A DNA stretch of 64,000 bases from a virus, in IMG/VR virus record IMGVR_UViG_3300043411_000921, positions 1-64,000 of that record; one strand, 5' to 3'. Positions 1 to 6,975 of this stretch are shown here, one piece after another. Numbering within the stretch: the stretch's first letter is position 1; each line of letters opens with the position of its first letter. The translations under genes were made by a program, and so were the position numbers. The notes under the pieces are model-generated. The model saw nothing but the letters and a program-made list of their open reading frames with translations. It had not been told where the DNA came from and did not search any database.

Positions 1-122
1 TCAACCAAGCCACAACCAATCTTCTTGTAAAGGTTCTCCAGCGTGATCTCGTCATCAAACGCAACCATCTTCATGGTAGCAGCCTCAATCAAAATGGAAC
101 CCTTGGTGCTCTTGATCGTCAT
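1..122 (-). CDS. Partial small protein, N-terminal 40 residues
   Basis: Leftward gene running off the left edge. It starts MTIKSTKGSILIEAA and continues with an acidic stretch (FDDEITLENLYKK). The ATG at 122 is preceded by GGGAGAAAGACACC, a good ribosome binding site, and by a sigma70-type promoter about 40 nt upstream. No family recognised from the visible part. Confidence 0.7.
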   Translation of the reverse strand, partial: MTIKSTKGSILIEAATMKMVAFDDEITLENLYKKIGCGLV

Positions 123-162
123 GGTGTCTTTCTCCCTGTCGTTGCCGTCTTCCGATGTTCTG

Positions 163-191
163 ACTCTATCAGGCTTCTCTGATCTGGTCAA
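163..191 (-). promoter_or_regulatory. Sigma70-type promoter
   Basis: Leftward -35 TTGACC (186-191), 17-bp spacer and -10 TAGAGT (163-168). It belongs to a set of seven near-identical promoters in the first 9 kb and drives the partial gene at the left edge. Confidence 0.75.
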
Positions 192-212
192 AGGGTTTCT
201 CTTCACTCCCTC

Positions 213-228
213 TGGCACGATCCTTGCA
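213..228. promoter_or_regulatory. Conserved 16-bp upstream motif (sigma54-consensus-like)
   Basis: Rightward reading is TGGCACGATCCTTGCA, identical to the textbook sigma54 -24/-12 consensus (TGGCACG-N4-TTGCA). It begins 22 bp beyond the leftward -35 box. Either an activator site for the leftward promoter or a divergent sigma54-type promoter. Confidence 0.6.
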
Positions 229-260
229 GGGACAGCCGCCCCAGTTTTCTCTTTTCCCAA

Positions 261-279
261 ATCGCTCCAGGAGGCTTTT
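261..279. repeat. Transcription-unit boundary repeat
   Basis: ATCGCTCCAGGAGGCTTTT. Close relatives lie at 19092, 21431, 27688 and 34909, with looser ones near 6231 and 59787. Each sits between the end of one leftward unit and the start of the next, often inside a short inverted repeat. Confidence 0.55.
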
Positions 280-324
280 GCGGGCGCTGCAAACCTGGGA
301 AGGAACCAAGGTCGTAGAAAAGGC

Positions 325-348
325 AGAAGGCCCCGGAAGGGGCCTTCT
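325..348 (-). terminator. Rho-independent terminator
   Basis: Ten-bp GC-rich stem AGAAGGCCCC / GGGGCCTTCT with a 4-nt loop. On the leftward strand it is followed by GCCTTTTCT. A nearly identical hairpin lies at 6295-6316. It ends the unit containing the genes at 459-883. The rest of 123-458 holds a promoter, the 16-bp motif and the boundary repeat; I see no gene there. Confidence 0.75.
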
Positions 349-458
349 CGTGTCAGTAATGGGGTGTTGGTAGCTCAGTGCTCTCCGATGCAGTCACGCT
401 GCATTCCGCCTGCCAACCTTATCCAGCACTTAGACCCCAGAATAACATTAGAATTGAA

Positions 459-659
459 TCACACGAAAAACATTTCTCGTTGAAAGTGTCCAGTGTCATC
501 CCACGAACAAGCACAATGAAAAAGCAATGGTGTCTCTCGACCCGGAATGCGAACACCAAACTTTTGAGTTTCCTTACAAGCCGAAATCACAGTTCCGTAT
601 TTGTAAGCATAATCGGAAGGAGTTCGAGTAAAGGAAACCGTGTTTCCAATCATTGGCAT
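459..659 (-). CDS. Small hypothetical protein, 66 aa
   Basis: Begins MPMIGNTVSFTRTPSDYAYK about 20 nt after the stop of the preceding gene; an internal ATG at 653 is an alternative start. It holds a Cys pair (CAC) near the C terminus. No family recognised. Its position in a tight leftward pair and its unbiased composition support a real gene. Confidence 0.55.
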   Translation of the reverse strand: MPMIGNTVSFTRTPSDYAYKYGTVISACKETQKFGVRIPGRETPLLFHCACSWDDTGHFQREMFFV

Positions 660-679
660 GGGGCTGATGTACTGGAAGG

Positions 680-883
680 TCACTTCACCTTCACAACCTT
701 CCCATCCTTCACTTCGACTTCTGCATACCACTTGTGCGGCTGGGGATAATGCGGACCCTCAAGATATGCCTTCCCATTCGTGGGAGCAGTGCCAAGGCCA
801 GGGCAATAAACCCCAACTTCCTTACCAGCAGCAACAGCTTCCTTGAGGGCCTTCTTCGTCTGAAAGTTGATCGTGGAGTACAT
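680..883 (-). CDS. Small hypothetical protein, 67 aa
   Basis: Begins MYSTINFQTKKALKEAVAAG and ends in a Lys/Val strand (VEVKDGKVVKVK). The ATG at 883 is preceded by AAGGGAAGGGTAACAAAA. A TAGAGT -10-like box lies at 915-920, between the tRNA-like gene and this start, but it has no clear -35. This pattern is common among small phage proteins; no function can be assigned. Confidence 0.7.
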   Translation of the reverse strand: MYSTINFQTKKALKEAVAAGKEVGVYCPGLGTAPTNGKAYLEGPHYPQPHKWYAEVEVKDGKVVKVK

Positions 884-945
884 TTTTGTTACCCTTCCCT
901 TTCCTGATGGTCTGACTCTACCAGAAGGTACTGAAGGAATTTTGG

Positions 946-1017
946 AACAGAGATTGGGATTCGAACCCAAATTTTCCTGCTATACAGCACGGAGTCCTAC
1001 CATTAGACGATCTCTGT
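946..1017 (-). tRNA. tRNA-like gene with irregular anticodon stem (GUA candidate)
   Basis: Leftward 72-nt sequence with a perfect 7-bp acceptor stem (ACAGAGA/TCTCTGT), a D arm with the GG pair, a canonical T arm (TTGGG-TTCGAAT-CCCAA) and a 5-nt variable loop. In the standard register the anticodon loop is CTGTATA (anticodon GTA, Tyr), but only the outer two pairs of the 5-bp anticodon stem form. A slipped fold with a bulged G gives more pairs and a 6-nt loop. CCA is not encoded and position 73 is T. It may be a degenerate tRNA, a decoy, or an unusual functional tRNA. Confidence 0.7.
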
Positions 1018-1055
1018 AAAGTTGAGCGTTTATACCATGCGCTCCCCGGTATCTG

Positions 1056-1364
1056 TCAGACCGCCGTCTTGCGAGCCTGACGAGCGCGACCCTCAGCCAG
1101 GAACTCCTCGGCGTCTGCAACCGCCATGCCAAAGTCCTTCGTCCGAGCGAAGGTGAGCATCAGGCAGGCAGCCCGGCAAACCTCCGAACCAAGCTCGCCC
1201 TCGTGCTTGAGGTACGAGTTGATCGTCTCGTAAGCGTTGGTCTTGCGCTCCAGGTGCTCGGCCCAGCCCTGAGTCGTCCACTTGGACTCCGAACCACGGA
1301 GAACGTGGCGAGCGCAGCGGGCGGTGTGAAACAGAGAAGTGCGAGTCGTATTCGTGTTCGTCAT
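1056..1364 (-). CDS. Hypothetical protein, 102 aa
   Basis: Mostly helical protein beginning MTNTNTTRTSLFHTARCARH, with Cys residues in the centre (EVCRAACLM) and a basic C terminus. The ATG at 1364 has AAGGAAAAAACATC upstream, behind the promoter at 1428-1456. It lies directly before the tRNA-like gene in the same direction, so the two may be co-transcribed. No family recognised. Confidence 0.75.
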   Translation of the reverse strand: MTNTNTTRTSLFHTARCARHVLRGSESKWTTQGWAEHLERKTNAYETINSYLKHEGELGSEVCRAACLMLTFARTKDFGMAVADAEEFLAEGRARQARKTAV

Positions 1365-1427
1365 GATGTTTTTTCCTTTGTCTTTCTTTTGTTGCTGAGG
1401 GCTTCGTTGCCCTCTCTTGATGTTCTT

Positions 1428-1456
1428 ACTCTACCCGAATCCCTCGATCCCTTCAA
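1428..1456 (-). promoter_or_regulatory. Sigma70-type promoter
   Basis: Leftward TTGAAG (1451-1456), 17-bp spacer, TAGAGT (1428-1433), upstream of the 102-residue gene. Confidence 0.75.
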
Positions 1457-1477
1457 GGGGTTTCTCTCACTCAACCC

Positions 1478-1522
1478 TGGCATGGGATTTGCAAACCCAC
1501 ACCATCCGGCACGATCCTTGCA
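1478..1522. promoter_or_regulatory. Two copies of the 16-bp upstream motif
   Basis: TGGCATGGGATTTGCA at 1478-1493, starting 22 bp beyond the leftward -35, and CGGCACGATCCTTGCA at 1507-1522. Two copies occur only here and upstream of the RadA-like gene. Confidence 0.55.
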
Positions 1523-1530
1523 ACGGAATG

Positions 1531-2046
1531 TCAACTTTTGGTCTTTGCAGAGAAGTTGAAAAAAACCAGTTCGAGCCCGTGTTTCGCAAACAAAACAGAA
1601 AGCTCTTCACTAAGAGTCTTGGGAACAGCCGTTCCGACTGCAACCGCTTCCTCCTGCTTGGTGGGAGAAGGTGCTTGCGGCACCTTCTCCTCAACCAACT
1701 TCATTCCACAAGAAACTGGATCAAAACCTTTGGGAAAAACGGTTTCCTTGTTGAAAGTTGCATCTCGAAGGTTTGCACCTCGAAGGTTTGCACCTCGAAG
1801 GTTTGCACCTCGAAGGTTTGCACCTCGAAGGTTTGCACCTCGAAGGTCTGCACCCTCAAGGTCTGCATTCCGAAGGTCTGCATTCCGAAGGTCTGCACCT
1901 CGAAGGTCTGCACCCTCAAGGTCTGCATTCGAAAGGTTTGCATACGAAAGGTTTGCATCTGGAAGGCTAGCACGACGACCCTTCGGGTCGTCGTTGAGCC
2001 AGAGCTTGTGAAGATTGAGGATTTTGCTGAGTTCGGTCTGGTTCAT
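1531..2046 (-). CDS. Pentapeptide-repeat protein with FDP-GM cap
   Basis: A 171-residue protein. Residues about 28-100 are near-perfect A(D/N)LRG-type pentapeptides, which fold as a right-handed quadrilateral beta-helix. They are followed by [17 protein letters not shown], a cap shared with the genes at 4235, 5766 and 53493. The C-terminal 50 residues are a hydrophilic linker plus a hydrophobic helix. Start at 2046 (MNQTELSK) behind the promoter at 2085-2113. Known pentapeptide proteins of the Qnr/MfpA class mimic DNA and bind gyrase; whether this one does is inference. Confidence 0.85.
   Translation of the reverse strand: MNQTELSKILNLHKLWLNDDPKGRRASLPDANLSYANLSNADLEGADLRGADLRNADLRNADLEGADLRGANLRGANLRGANLRGANLRGANLRDATFNKETVFPKGFDPVSCGMKLVEEKVPQAPSPTKQEEAVAVGTAVPKTLSEELSVLFAKHGLELVFFNFSAKTKS
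1758..1966. repeat. 15-nt tandem DNA repeats inside a pentapeptide gene
   Basis: About fourteen head-to-tail 15-nt units (AAGGTTTGCACCTCG and close variants), each coding one pentapeptide. Five adjacent units near 1770-1845 are essentially identical at DNA level, which implies recent slippage-driven expansion. Confidence 0.85.
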
Positions 2047-2084
2047 GGTTTTCTTTCTTTCTGTTCCGCCTTGGTGATAATCTG

Positions 2085-2113
2085 ACTTTATCAGGTCAGG
2101 CTGCTCAGGCCAA
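2085..2113 (-). promoter_or_regulatory. Sigma70-type promoter
   Basis: Leftward TTGGCC (2108-2113), 17-bp spacer, TAAAGT (2085-2090). Drives the pentapeptide gene ending at 1531. Confidence 0.7.
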
Positions 2114-2134
2114 CTGGTTTCCTTCGATCCCAGT

Positions 2135-2150
2135 TGGTACGAAGGTTGCA
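2135..2150. promoter_or_regulatory. 16-bp upstream motif
   Basis: TGGTACGAAGGTTGCA, 22 bp beyond the -35 box of the promoter at 2085-2113. One mismatch to the otherwise conserved TGGCA half. Confidence 0.5.
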
Positions 2151-2159
2151 AGCTAGTCA

Positions 2160-2882
2160 TCATTCTGAAACCAAGTCGTAAAATCTCAGAAACGCATCTG
2201 CGTCTTTTGTTTCTTTGGAAAAGGGAATGTAAAGTGGATCACCTGATTCGCTCAGAAAGAAATCAACCTCCAAGTCTTCCAAAGTTGCAACAAAAAAAGT
2301 AGAAGAGGAAGCTCTCATGAGCCGATAAAAGTTTTGTAGCGAAGGGTGAAACACAACTCCTTTCGTGGCCGCAGCGAGGGTGTTTCCGTTCTGGTTTCGT
2401 TGGAAAGGTTGTCCTGGGCTGAAACCCCGCTTCTCCATTTGAGAACAAATCCCAAACAAACGAGCCCAACAACCCTTTGGGCGAACACAATCCACAAAAT
2501 CAACAGAATCCGATGCAGTGACCTCAATCATTTTCGTTCCCACAAGGGAACAAGACTGAAAACCCGTTCTATCCATGATGCAGTTTGTAAAACTCGCACA
2601 TGAAAAATCGCAGTTGAACAGCCGTGCCCCTACGAAAGAAACACGGTTGAAAGCAGCATTGGAAAAGTTGCACTCGCGGAAGGTTGCCCAATCAAGAGTG
2701 CAATCCTCAAACAAAAACCCGGAAAAATCCTGGTTGGAAAGCTGGATTGGGAATCCAAGAATGTTGCGGCTGTTGGCCGTCAAAAATCGCTTCCCGTATT
2801 CGGCAAAATACCGTTCATCACCAGCAAGCATCTTCTGCCAATCAACGTTGCGAAAAACCTTTCTTGTGTCGGTCGTCACCAT
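2160..2882 (-). CDS. Degenerate pentapeptide-like protein with C-terminal beta domain
   Basis: A 240-residue protein. Residues about 48-120 carry loose pentapeptides with F/C-rich steps ([18 protein letters not shown]). The segment [13 protein letters not shown] is shared with the gene at 3666 (FTRNQKGITLAQA). The last 50 residues form a small beta domain ending LYIPFSKET, also shared with 3666. ATG at 2882 chosen because it begins [10 protein letters not shown] behind a purine-rich site; an upstream non-ATG start is possible. Confidence 0.75.
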   Translation of the reverse strand: MVTTDTRKVFRNVDWQKMLAGDERYFAEYGKRFLTANSRNILGFPIQLSNQDFSGFLFEDCTLDWATFRECNFSNAAFNRVSFVGARLFNCDFSCASFTNCIMDRTGFQSCSLVGTKMIEVTASDSVDFVDCVRPKGCWARLFGICSQMEKRGFSPGQPFQRNQNGNTLAAATKGVVFHPSLQNFYRLMRASSSTFFVATLEDLEVDFFLSESGDPLYIPFSKETKDADAFLRFYDLVSE

Positions 2883-2931
2883 GATTCCGGTACCTCTCTT
2901 TCTTGGAAACCACAAATCTTAGAGTTGTTGG

Positions 2932-3159
2932 TTAAAACTCCCTCAAGACCTCTCGGCTGTTGACGCACGCCCGAGTTGCATTGTATACGGTTCCGTCAAC
3001 ATGCTTGCCGCAACTCATGCTCGGCCTATCAACGGCCTCGATTCCAGTGGGAACGCCCTGCTCCCACTTGGCGAGTACCTGCACTGCCTCCTCCTCGTCG
3101 CTAAACGCGACCAGAGTCACCATACCGTCATACGCAGCGTGAAGCATCAGAAGGAACAT
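2932..3159 (-). CDS. Small hypothetical protein, 75 aa
   Basis: Begins MFLLMLHAAYDGMVTLVAF; the acidic centre SDEEEAVQVLAKWEQG looks like a compact alpha/beta fold, followed by a Cys-containing tail. It lies between a pentapeptide gene and the 113-residue gene in the same direction. No family recognised. Confidence 0.65.
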   Translation of the reverse strand: MFLLMLHAAYDGMVTLVAFSDEEEAVQVLAKWEQGVPTGIEAVDRPSMSCGKHVDGTVYNATRACVNSREVLREF

Positions 3160-3212
3160 TGTTTTCTCGACTTTTGTTTATAGATGAGGAAGCAAATCTG
3201 AAATTCGTTGAT

Positions 3213-3554
3213 TCAAAACTTGGGTTGAGTCGTCCACCGCTCTTCCCGATAGAGGAAAGGAAAGTCCTGCACAAATCCCTGGGACTCTCCCACTAAATGG
3301 AAACCCTGCACCTTGCCATCGGGCATACGAATGCCAACCATAACCTGCCGACCAGGGAAGTCCGCAGCCGTCACCATTCCCAGCGTCGTGGGAATGTAAC
3401 AAGTGCAATCCATGAAACGAGTCTTGGACTCAACATGAGTTGCATTCGGAGGAGGAAGCACAACCACGTTGGCACGATCCCAACGAGTCTTGATGAGATC
3501 ACCGTTGAGGGCATCAAAAAATCGAATCGTCTTGAGAAAGTTGCTCATCATCAT
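3213..3554 (-). CDS. Hypothetical protein, 113 aa
   Basis: Starts with three consecutive ATG codons (MMMSNFLKTIRFF); GAGG lies 6 nt before the first. The body is beta-rich (ADFPGRQVMVGIRMPDGKVQ) with a hydrophobic end. The first gene after the promoter at 3591-3619. The MPDGK turn resembles the C-terminal strand pair of the SH3-like arrays downstream, but the likeness is weak. Confidence 0.75.
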   Translation of the reverse strand: MMMSNFLKTIRFFDALNGDLIKTRWDRANVVVLPPPNATHVESKTRFMDCTCYIPTTLGMVTAADFPGRQVMVGIRMPDGKVQGFHLVGESQGFVQDFPFLYREERWTTQPKF

Positions 3555-3590
3555 GGCGAACCTCGTCTTGTTTGCTGTTTGGATGTTCTG

Positions 3591-3619
3591 ACTCTACCAG
3601 ATCAGGTTGCTGGAATCAA
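3591..3619 (-). promoter_or_regulatory. Sigma70-type promoter
   Basis: Leftward TTGATT (3614-3619), 17-bp spacer, TAGAGT (3591-3596). Confidence 0.75.
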
Positions 3620-3639
3620 GGAGTTGTTTGGTGGTGGGT

Positions 3640-3655
3640 TGGCACGGAAGTTGCA
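3640..3655. promoter_or_regulatory. 16-bp upstream motif
   Basis: TGGCACGGAAGTTGCA, 21 bp beyond the -35 at 3614-3619; perfect in both conserved halves. Confidence 0.6.
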
Positions 3656-3665
3656 GACGGTTGGG

Positions 3666-4214
3666 TCATCCCGGTTCGGAAACTGGGCTGTAATACTCCA
3701 AAAACTCTTTCAATGCCTTGTGATCATTTGAAAAAGGAATGTAAAACTCCTTTCCAGAATCACTCAACAGGAAATCTTTTCCTTCCTGGGGGGCGATGAG
3801 TGTAAAAGTGGAACAGGTTTCTACAAATCGCATAATGCCTGGGGCTTTGTCGATAAAATCTGCCTGCAAACCTTTGCTTTGGAGAAAATGGCGGTTGCGC
3901 GGAATCGCCTGTGCGAGAGTGATACCCTTTTGATTTCGTGTGAAAGCCTGACCGTGCTGAAAGCCCCTGAGCTTCATCGAAGAAATGGCCTTGCCAAATC
4001 CTTTGCGAAGCTCACACTCGTAAAACACCTCACTGCCAGAAAACACAACACCCTTGAATCGAGCATTACGAAACTTGCACTGTTCAAATCTCACAGACGA
4101 ATCGAAAACACAGCCATCAAACGTGTAATCCCAGAAATCTTCACCCCAAATGTGAGTGTCCTGCTTGCCGGAAAGAAACTTCTGCCACGATTTACTATCG
4201 AAAAACTTCTCCAC
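3666..4214 (-). CDS. Short pentapeptide-like protein with shared C-terminal domain
   Basis: A 182-residue protein. Residues about 30-75 hold F/C-type loose pentapeptides (FDGCVFDSSVRFEQC). The FTRNQKGITLAQA segment and a C-terminal beta domain (FLLSDSGKEFYIPFS) match the gene at 2160. Start MEKFFDSKSW at 4214. The paired domain order (short beta-helix plus tail domain) recurs in this cluster and defines a subfamily. Confidence 0.75.
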   Translation of the reverse strand: MEKFFDSKSWQKFLSGKQDTHIWGEDFWDYTFDGCVFDSSVRFEQCKFRNARFKGVVFSGSEVFYECELRKGFGKAISSMKLRGFQHGQAFTRNQKGITLAQAIPRNRHFLQSKGLQADFIDKAPGIMRFVETCSTFTLIAPQEGKDFLLSDSGKEFYIPFSNDHKALKEFLEYYSPVSEPG

Positions 4215-4234
4215 GTTGAATCTCCTTGGTTGAT

Positions 4235-4645
4235 TTATGGGTTGACGAGAATCATTCCAGCCGCAACGGGATCAAAACCAATAGGAAACACGGTCCTGGC
4301 ATCATAAAACGCAAACTTGAAGTTGAAGTTTGCTTTGCGGAGACAAGCACCAGTGAAATCGGCTCCTTGCAATAGCGCATATTGAAGGTTCGTATCCCCA
4401 AGATTGCAACCCTCAAATTCAGCATCGCGCAAATCGGCACGCTCCATGCTCACTCCAAAAAACGAAGCGCCCATGAAAAGTGCTTGCCGGAGGTCGCAAC
4501 CATTCATATACAAATCCTCCAGCCGAAGAAACTGAAAATCAGCTTGCTCTGCCTTGGGAGAATAGTTTCCGTGACAAAGCCAACAAAAATGGCTTTTGAC
4601 AATCTTCTTAAAAGTCTTCTGATCAATTGAGCTACTCATTGTCAT
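4235..4645 (-). CDS. Pentapeptide-repeat protein with FDP-GM cap
   Basis: A 136-residue protein: an N-terminal helical segment with a CWLC pair (residues about 21-24), pentapeptides at about 40-105 (ADLRDAEFEGCNLGDTNLQ), then the cap TVFPIGFDPVAAGMILV. Start MTMSSS at 4645 with AAGGGACTGA upstream; the ATG at 4639 is possible. Confidence 0.8.
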   Translation of the reverse strand: MTMSSSIDQKTFKKIVKSHFCWLCHGNYSPKAEQADFQFLRLEDLYMNGCDLRQALFMGASFFGVSMERADLRDAEFEGCNLGDTNLQYALLQGADFTGACLRKANFNFKFAFYDARTVFPIGFDPVAAGMILVNP

Positions 4646-4680
4646 TCAGTCCCTTCTGTCTGGTTGATGATCACAACCTA

Positions 4681-4965
4681 CTAGTCGTTGGTGTTGAAGA
4701 ATCGCTTGTGAAATGCAAACCCAAGAAATCCGCAAAGGAAGGCGTTTGCGACGGTTCTGTCTCCAGCGTCGAGGATGCCATACGCACACCAGTACGCAGC
4801 AACATTTCCAGCAAAAACCAGCAACGAAACAGGAAACGTGGGATAACTCGACAGCGAGCGAATGATTTCATCCCACTCATCATAAAACCACTCAGAAATC
4901 CAGAAAAAACCAAGAGCCAAAGGAACTGCAAACAACTCGTAATTGTCAATGAGAAAACTGAGCAT
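4681..4965 (-). CDS. Small membrane protein, 94 aa
   Basis: Two or three hydrophobic segments (residues about 10-27, 45-63 and 73-88). Begins MLSFLIDNYELFAVPLALGF. First of three consecutive small membrane proteins between pentapeptide genes. No family recognised; an inner-membrane location is inferred. Confidence 0.7.
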   Translation of the reverse strand: MLSFLIDNYELFAVPLALGFFWISEWFYDEWDEIIRSLSSYPTFPVSLLVFAGNVAAYWCAYGILDAGDRTVANAFLCGFLGFAFHKRFFNTND

Positions 4966-5010
4966 GGAAGTGTGAAACCTTTTTGGTGATTTGTGTTTGG
5001 ATTGCTGATT

Positions 5011-5271
5011 TCAGTGATGCTTGACGTAAGTCAGAATGAGAAGGACAACGGAGATGAGAGAGCCGAGCGAACCCGCAACTGCTACCAGCCAACCAAGAAT
5101 GAACGAGCCAACACCAAAAATTCCAACAAAATGGTTTGGATCGCCACCAAACTTGGAATCTTGCAAATAAGCCGCAGAGGCCACGCCGCCAACCAACTTG
5201 AGAATGACAGAAAGACCGATGAGAGCAAGACAAGTGACAAGACCAATGCCACTGCTGAGAAAATCCAGCAT
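5011..5271 (-). CDS. Small membrane protein, 86 aa
   Basis: MLDFLSSGIGLVTCLALIGL, then a loop (residues about 32-48), then a second membrane segment, ending in HH. Organisation and ending match its neighbour at 5327, so the two are tandem paralogs. ATG at 5271. Confidence 0.75.
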   Translation of the reverse strand: MLDFLSSGIGLVTCLALIGLSVILKLVGGVASAAYLQDSKFGGDPNHFVGIFGVGSFILGWLVAVAGSLGSLISVVLLILTYVKHH

Positions 5272-5326
5272 GATGATTTTTGTTTCTTTCTTTGGGGTCT
5301 TTGTGAGTTGGGTTGAGTTGAGGAAA

Positions 5327-5554
5327 TCAGTGATGAGAGAAGAACAAACCGATCTGGAGAATGAGAGAGATAAGACCGAGAATGCTGCCAATGCTGCTGA
5401 TCAACCAAGAAAGGAAAACAAGAACGCCGCCCGTGCTCTCCTCAACCCTGCAATCATTTACTGCCCAAACAGCGTAAAGCTGTGCGACAATGCCAACAAC
5501 GAAGAGAGCAGCACACACGAGCAGACCAAAACCAGTTGCGAGGAACTCCATCAT
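5327..5554 (-). CDS. Small membrane protein, paralog of neighbour
   Basis: MMEFLATGFGLLVCAALFVV, a short polar loop, then a second hydrophobic segment and a terminal HH as in the gene at 5011. AAAGGTGG lies upstream of the ATG at 5554; the next codon is also ATG. Likely two-pass inner-membrane protein. Confidence 0.75.
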   Translation of the reverse strand: MMEFLATGFGLLVCAALFVVGIVAQLYAVWAVNDCRVEESTGGVLVFLSWLISSIGSILGLISLILQIGLFFSHH

Positions 5555-5558
5555 TGTT

Positions 5559-5756
5559 TTATCCACCTTTCAGAAGGAACAGAGTGATTGTGAGAATGAA
5601 ACCTGCCAGGAAGATGACTTTACCACACTTCCAGGAAAACACAAGCGGTTTGTAAAGGTTGTCTCGGAAGGTATGAGTCCCAAGGTAAACCCGAGAAACA
5701 AACGAAACAAACAACCCAAACAAACCGAGAAGAACACCAAGAAGGTAATGCTGCAT
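5559..5756 (-). CDS. Small membrane protein, 65 aa
   Basis: Two membrane segments (residues about 4-20 and 45-62) around a basic loop. Begins MQHYLLGVLLGLFGLFVSFV. Four nt before the next membrane gene, so translation is probably coupled. No family recognised. Confidence 0.7.
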   Translation of the reverse strand: MQHYLLGVLLGLFGLFVSFVSRVYLGTHTFRDNLYKPLVFSWKCGKVIFLAGFILTITLFLLKGG

Positions 5757-5765
5757 TTCTTTTGG

Positions 5766-6107
5766 TTATTCTACTTCACAAGAAGAAGGAACCAAAATCA
5801 TTCCCCGCCGCTTCGGATTGAACCCTTCTGGGAACTTGGTTTTGTGATTGTAGGTTGCGCCCCACAGTTTCGACCCGTACAAATACGCACCTGTGAGGTC
5901 AGCCCCCTCAAAACGAGCTTTCATCAAGTTCGTTTTGATAATGTTGGCCTGAACCAAACAAGTATTTCGGAAATCCAACCCCTCCAGGTTTTCCATGTGT
6001 GAAGAAAAAGGACGGCCAACACTATTCTGGAGTTCGTCAATAGTCCTTACTTCTCCAAGCCAGATCAAGTGCCGGGCAATCCTTACTTCCAACTCGTTTT
6101 GGTTCAT
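5766..6107 (-). CDS. Pentapeptide-repeat protein with FDP-GM-type cap
   Basis: A 113-residue protein. The N-terminal helix (MNQNELEVRIARHLIWLGE) resembles that of the gene at 1531 ([17 protein letters not shown]). Pentapeptides at about 40-80 (ARFEGADLTGAYLYGSKLW) precede the cap TKFPEGFNPKRRGMILV. Driven by the promoter at 6131-6159. Confidence 0.8.
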   Translation of the reverse strand: MNQNELEVRIARHLIWLGEVRTIDELQNSVGRPFSSHMENLEGLDFRNTCLVQANIIKTNLMKARFEGADLTGAYLYGSKLWGATYNHKTKFPEGFNPKRRGMILVPSSCEVE

Positions 6108-6130
6108 GTCGCCTTCTTTCTGATGCTCTT

Positions 6131-6159
6131 ACCCTACCACACATTTTCCAGCCGGTCAA
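6131..6159 (-). promoter_or_regulatory. Sigma70-type promoter
   Basis: Leftward TTGACC (6154-6159), 17-bp spacer, TAGGGT (6131-6136). Confidence 0.75.
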
Positions 6160-6180
6160 AACCTTTCCTCGTGCCAGCTT

Positions 6181-6196
6181 CGGCATGGGGCTTGCA
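6181..6196. promoter_or_regulatory. 16-bp upstream motif
   Basis: CGGCATGGGGCTTGCA, 22 bp beyond the -35 at 6154-6159. Confidence 0.5.
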
Positions 6197-6294
6197 GGGA
6201 TAGCGGCCCTCGTTTGCTCGTGTCAAAAACGGTTCGAGGATGCTTTCTAGTGCCAGGAAATAAACCTGACGACCTGGGAGACGCTGGAAATGAT

Positions 6295-6316
6295 GAAGGC
6301 CCCGGAAGGGGCCTTC
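6295..6316 (-). terminator. Rho-independent terminator
   Basis: GAAGGCCCC / GGGGCCTTC stem with a GGAA/TTCC loop, nearly identical to the hairpin at 325-348. It follows the gene ending at 6341; on the leftward strand it is followed by ATCATTTCC. Confidence 0.7.
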
Positions 6317-6340
6317 TCGTGGCAGGAATGATATGGTGGG

Positions 6341-6712
6341 TTAGTTGGCGGCGGGGTTCATCACTTCAATGCTGACAGAGGTGGAGTAAAAACCATTGCT
6401 GGTTCCACACCAACGAATCGTCATGGTTCCACCATGAGAGCGAAGAGTATAAAACGTCCATTGCTGCTCGTCTCCATACTCAGAAGTTTCGCCGTTGGAA
6501 TCTTCCGACGCAGAAAGGATTTCGTGCCCAATCAGGTCTTGAGGCTCACAACCAATCACTTCCTCAACACTCACACTCTCGCAACACTCCTGATAGTGAA
6601 ACATCCGAATCACCTTTCCAGACTTCATGGTGAAACAGATATTATCACTCCCAGACTCACAACCCGTAATCGAAACAGGAACCTCACCAACAAACTCGTT
6701 CATGTTACTCAT
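6341..6712 (-). CDS. Conserved phage protein, DUF7448-like
   Basis: A 123-residue protein with hallmarks I associate with a widespread small phage family: the CCESV motif in the first half, then IGHEI, an acidic stretch, TWTFYxL-type (QWTFYTLRSHGG) and IRWCGTSNGFYSTSVS near the C terminus. Function unknown in that family. The ATG at 6712 (MSNMNEF) follows an AAAGAAGAGAAAAA stretch; the longer reading upstream is probably untranslated. Confidence 0.8.
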   Translation of the reverse strand: MSNMNEFVGEVPVSITGCESGSDNICFTMKSGKVIRMFHYQECCESVSVEEVIGCEPQDLIGHEILSASEDSNGETSEYGDEQQWTFYTLRSHGGTMTIRWCGTSNGFYSTSVSIEVMNPAAN

Positions 6713-6747
6713 TTTGTTTTTCTCTTCTTTCTTTTTGACTATCAGTG

Positions 6748-6954
6748 TCAAATGAGATTCAGGTTTGCAAACTCATTGCAGAGATAGAACTCAGAGCCCC
6801 TGGCGCTCTGCTTCTTGCAAAAGAGTTCACGATTTCCAACGTAACCAACCTCAAACACCTTCCCGGTGTTGAGAGCCGTGCGATGCTCCCAATGAATCTG
6901 GCCCAAACCAGCCATGTTCGCAATGTCCTGCATTTCCTGCTTGTTGTCGTTCAT
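6748..6954 (-). CDS. Small hypothetical protein, 68 aa
   Basis: Begins MNDNKQEMQDIANMAGLGQI; two Cys residues near the C terminus. Lies between the DUF7448-like and zinc-ribbon genes in the same direction and belongs to the unit started by the promoter at 7203-7231. Confidence 0.65.
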   Translation of the reverse strand: MNDNKQEMQDIANMAGLGQIHWEHRTALNTGKVFEVGYVGNRELFCKKQSARGSEFYLCNEFANLNLI

Positions 6955-6975
6955 GGTTGTTTGTTCCTTTTACTC

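Noticed and set aside
213-228. Reading the 16-bp motif as ordinary sigma54 promoters of rightward genes.
   Set aside because: No rightward gene follows any copy in 0-9 kb. The fixed distance to leftward promoters favours a role there, so I report it as an upstream motif of unknown type.
366-417. A 52-nt GTTGGTAGCTCAG..CTGCCAAC segment on the + strand that resembles a tRNA start.
   Set aside because: The end stem pairs (7 bp with one G-T) and there is an internal ATGCAG/CTGCAT hairpin, but it is too short and lacks a T arm.
1758-1966. Regular 15-nt repeats that look like a CRISPR array.
   Set aside because: Units are contiguous with no spacers and encode pentapeptides in frame.
1417-2085. 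Three overlapping + strand frames with repeated KVCTS, HLEGL and APRRF units.
   Set aside because: They are the other frames of the pentapeptide DNA repeats; only the minus frame gives the A(D/N)LRG helix and a family cap.
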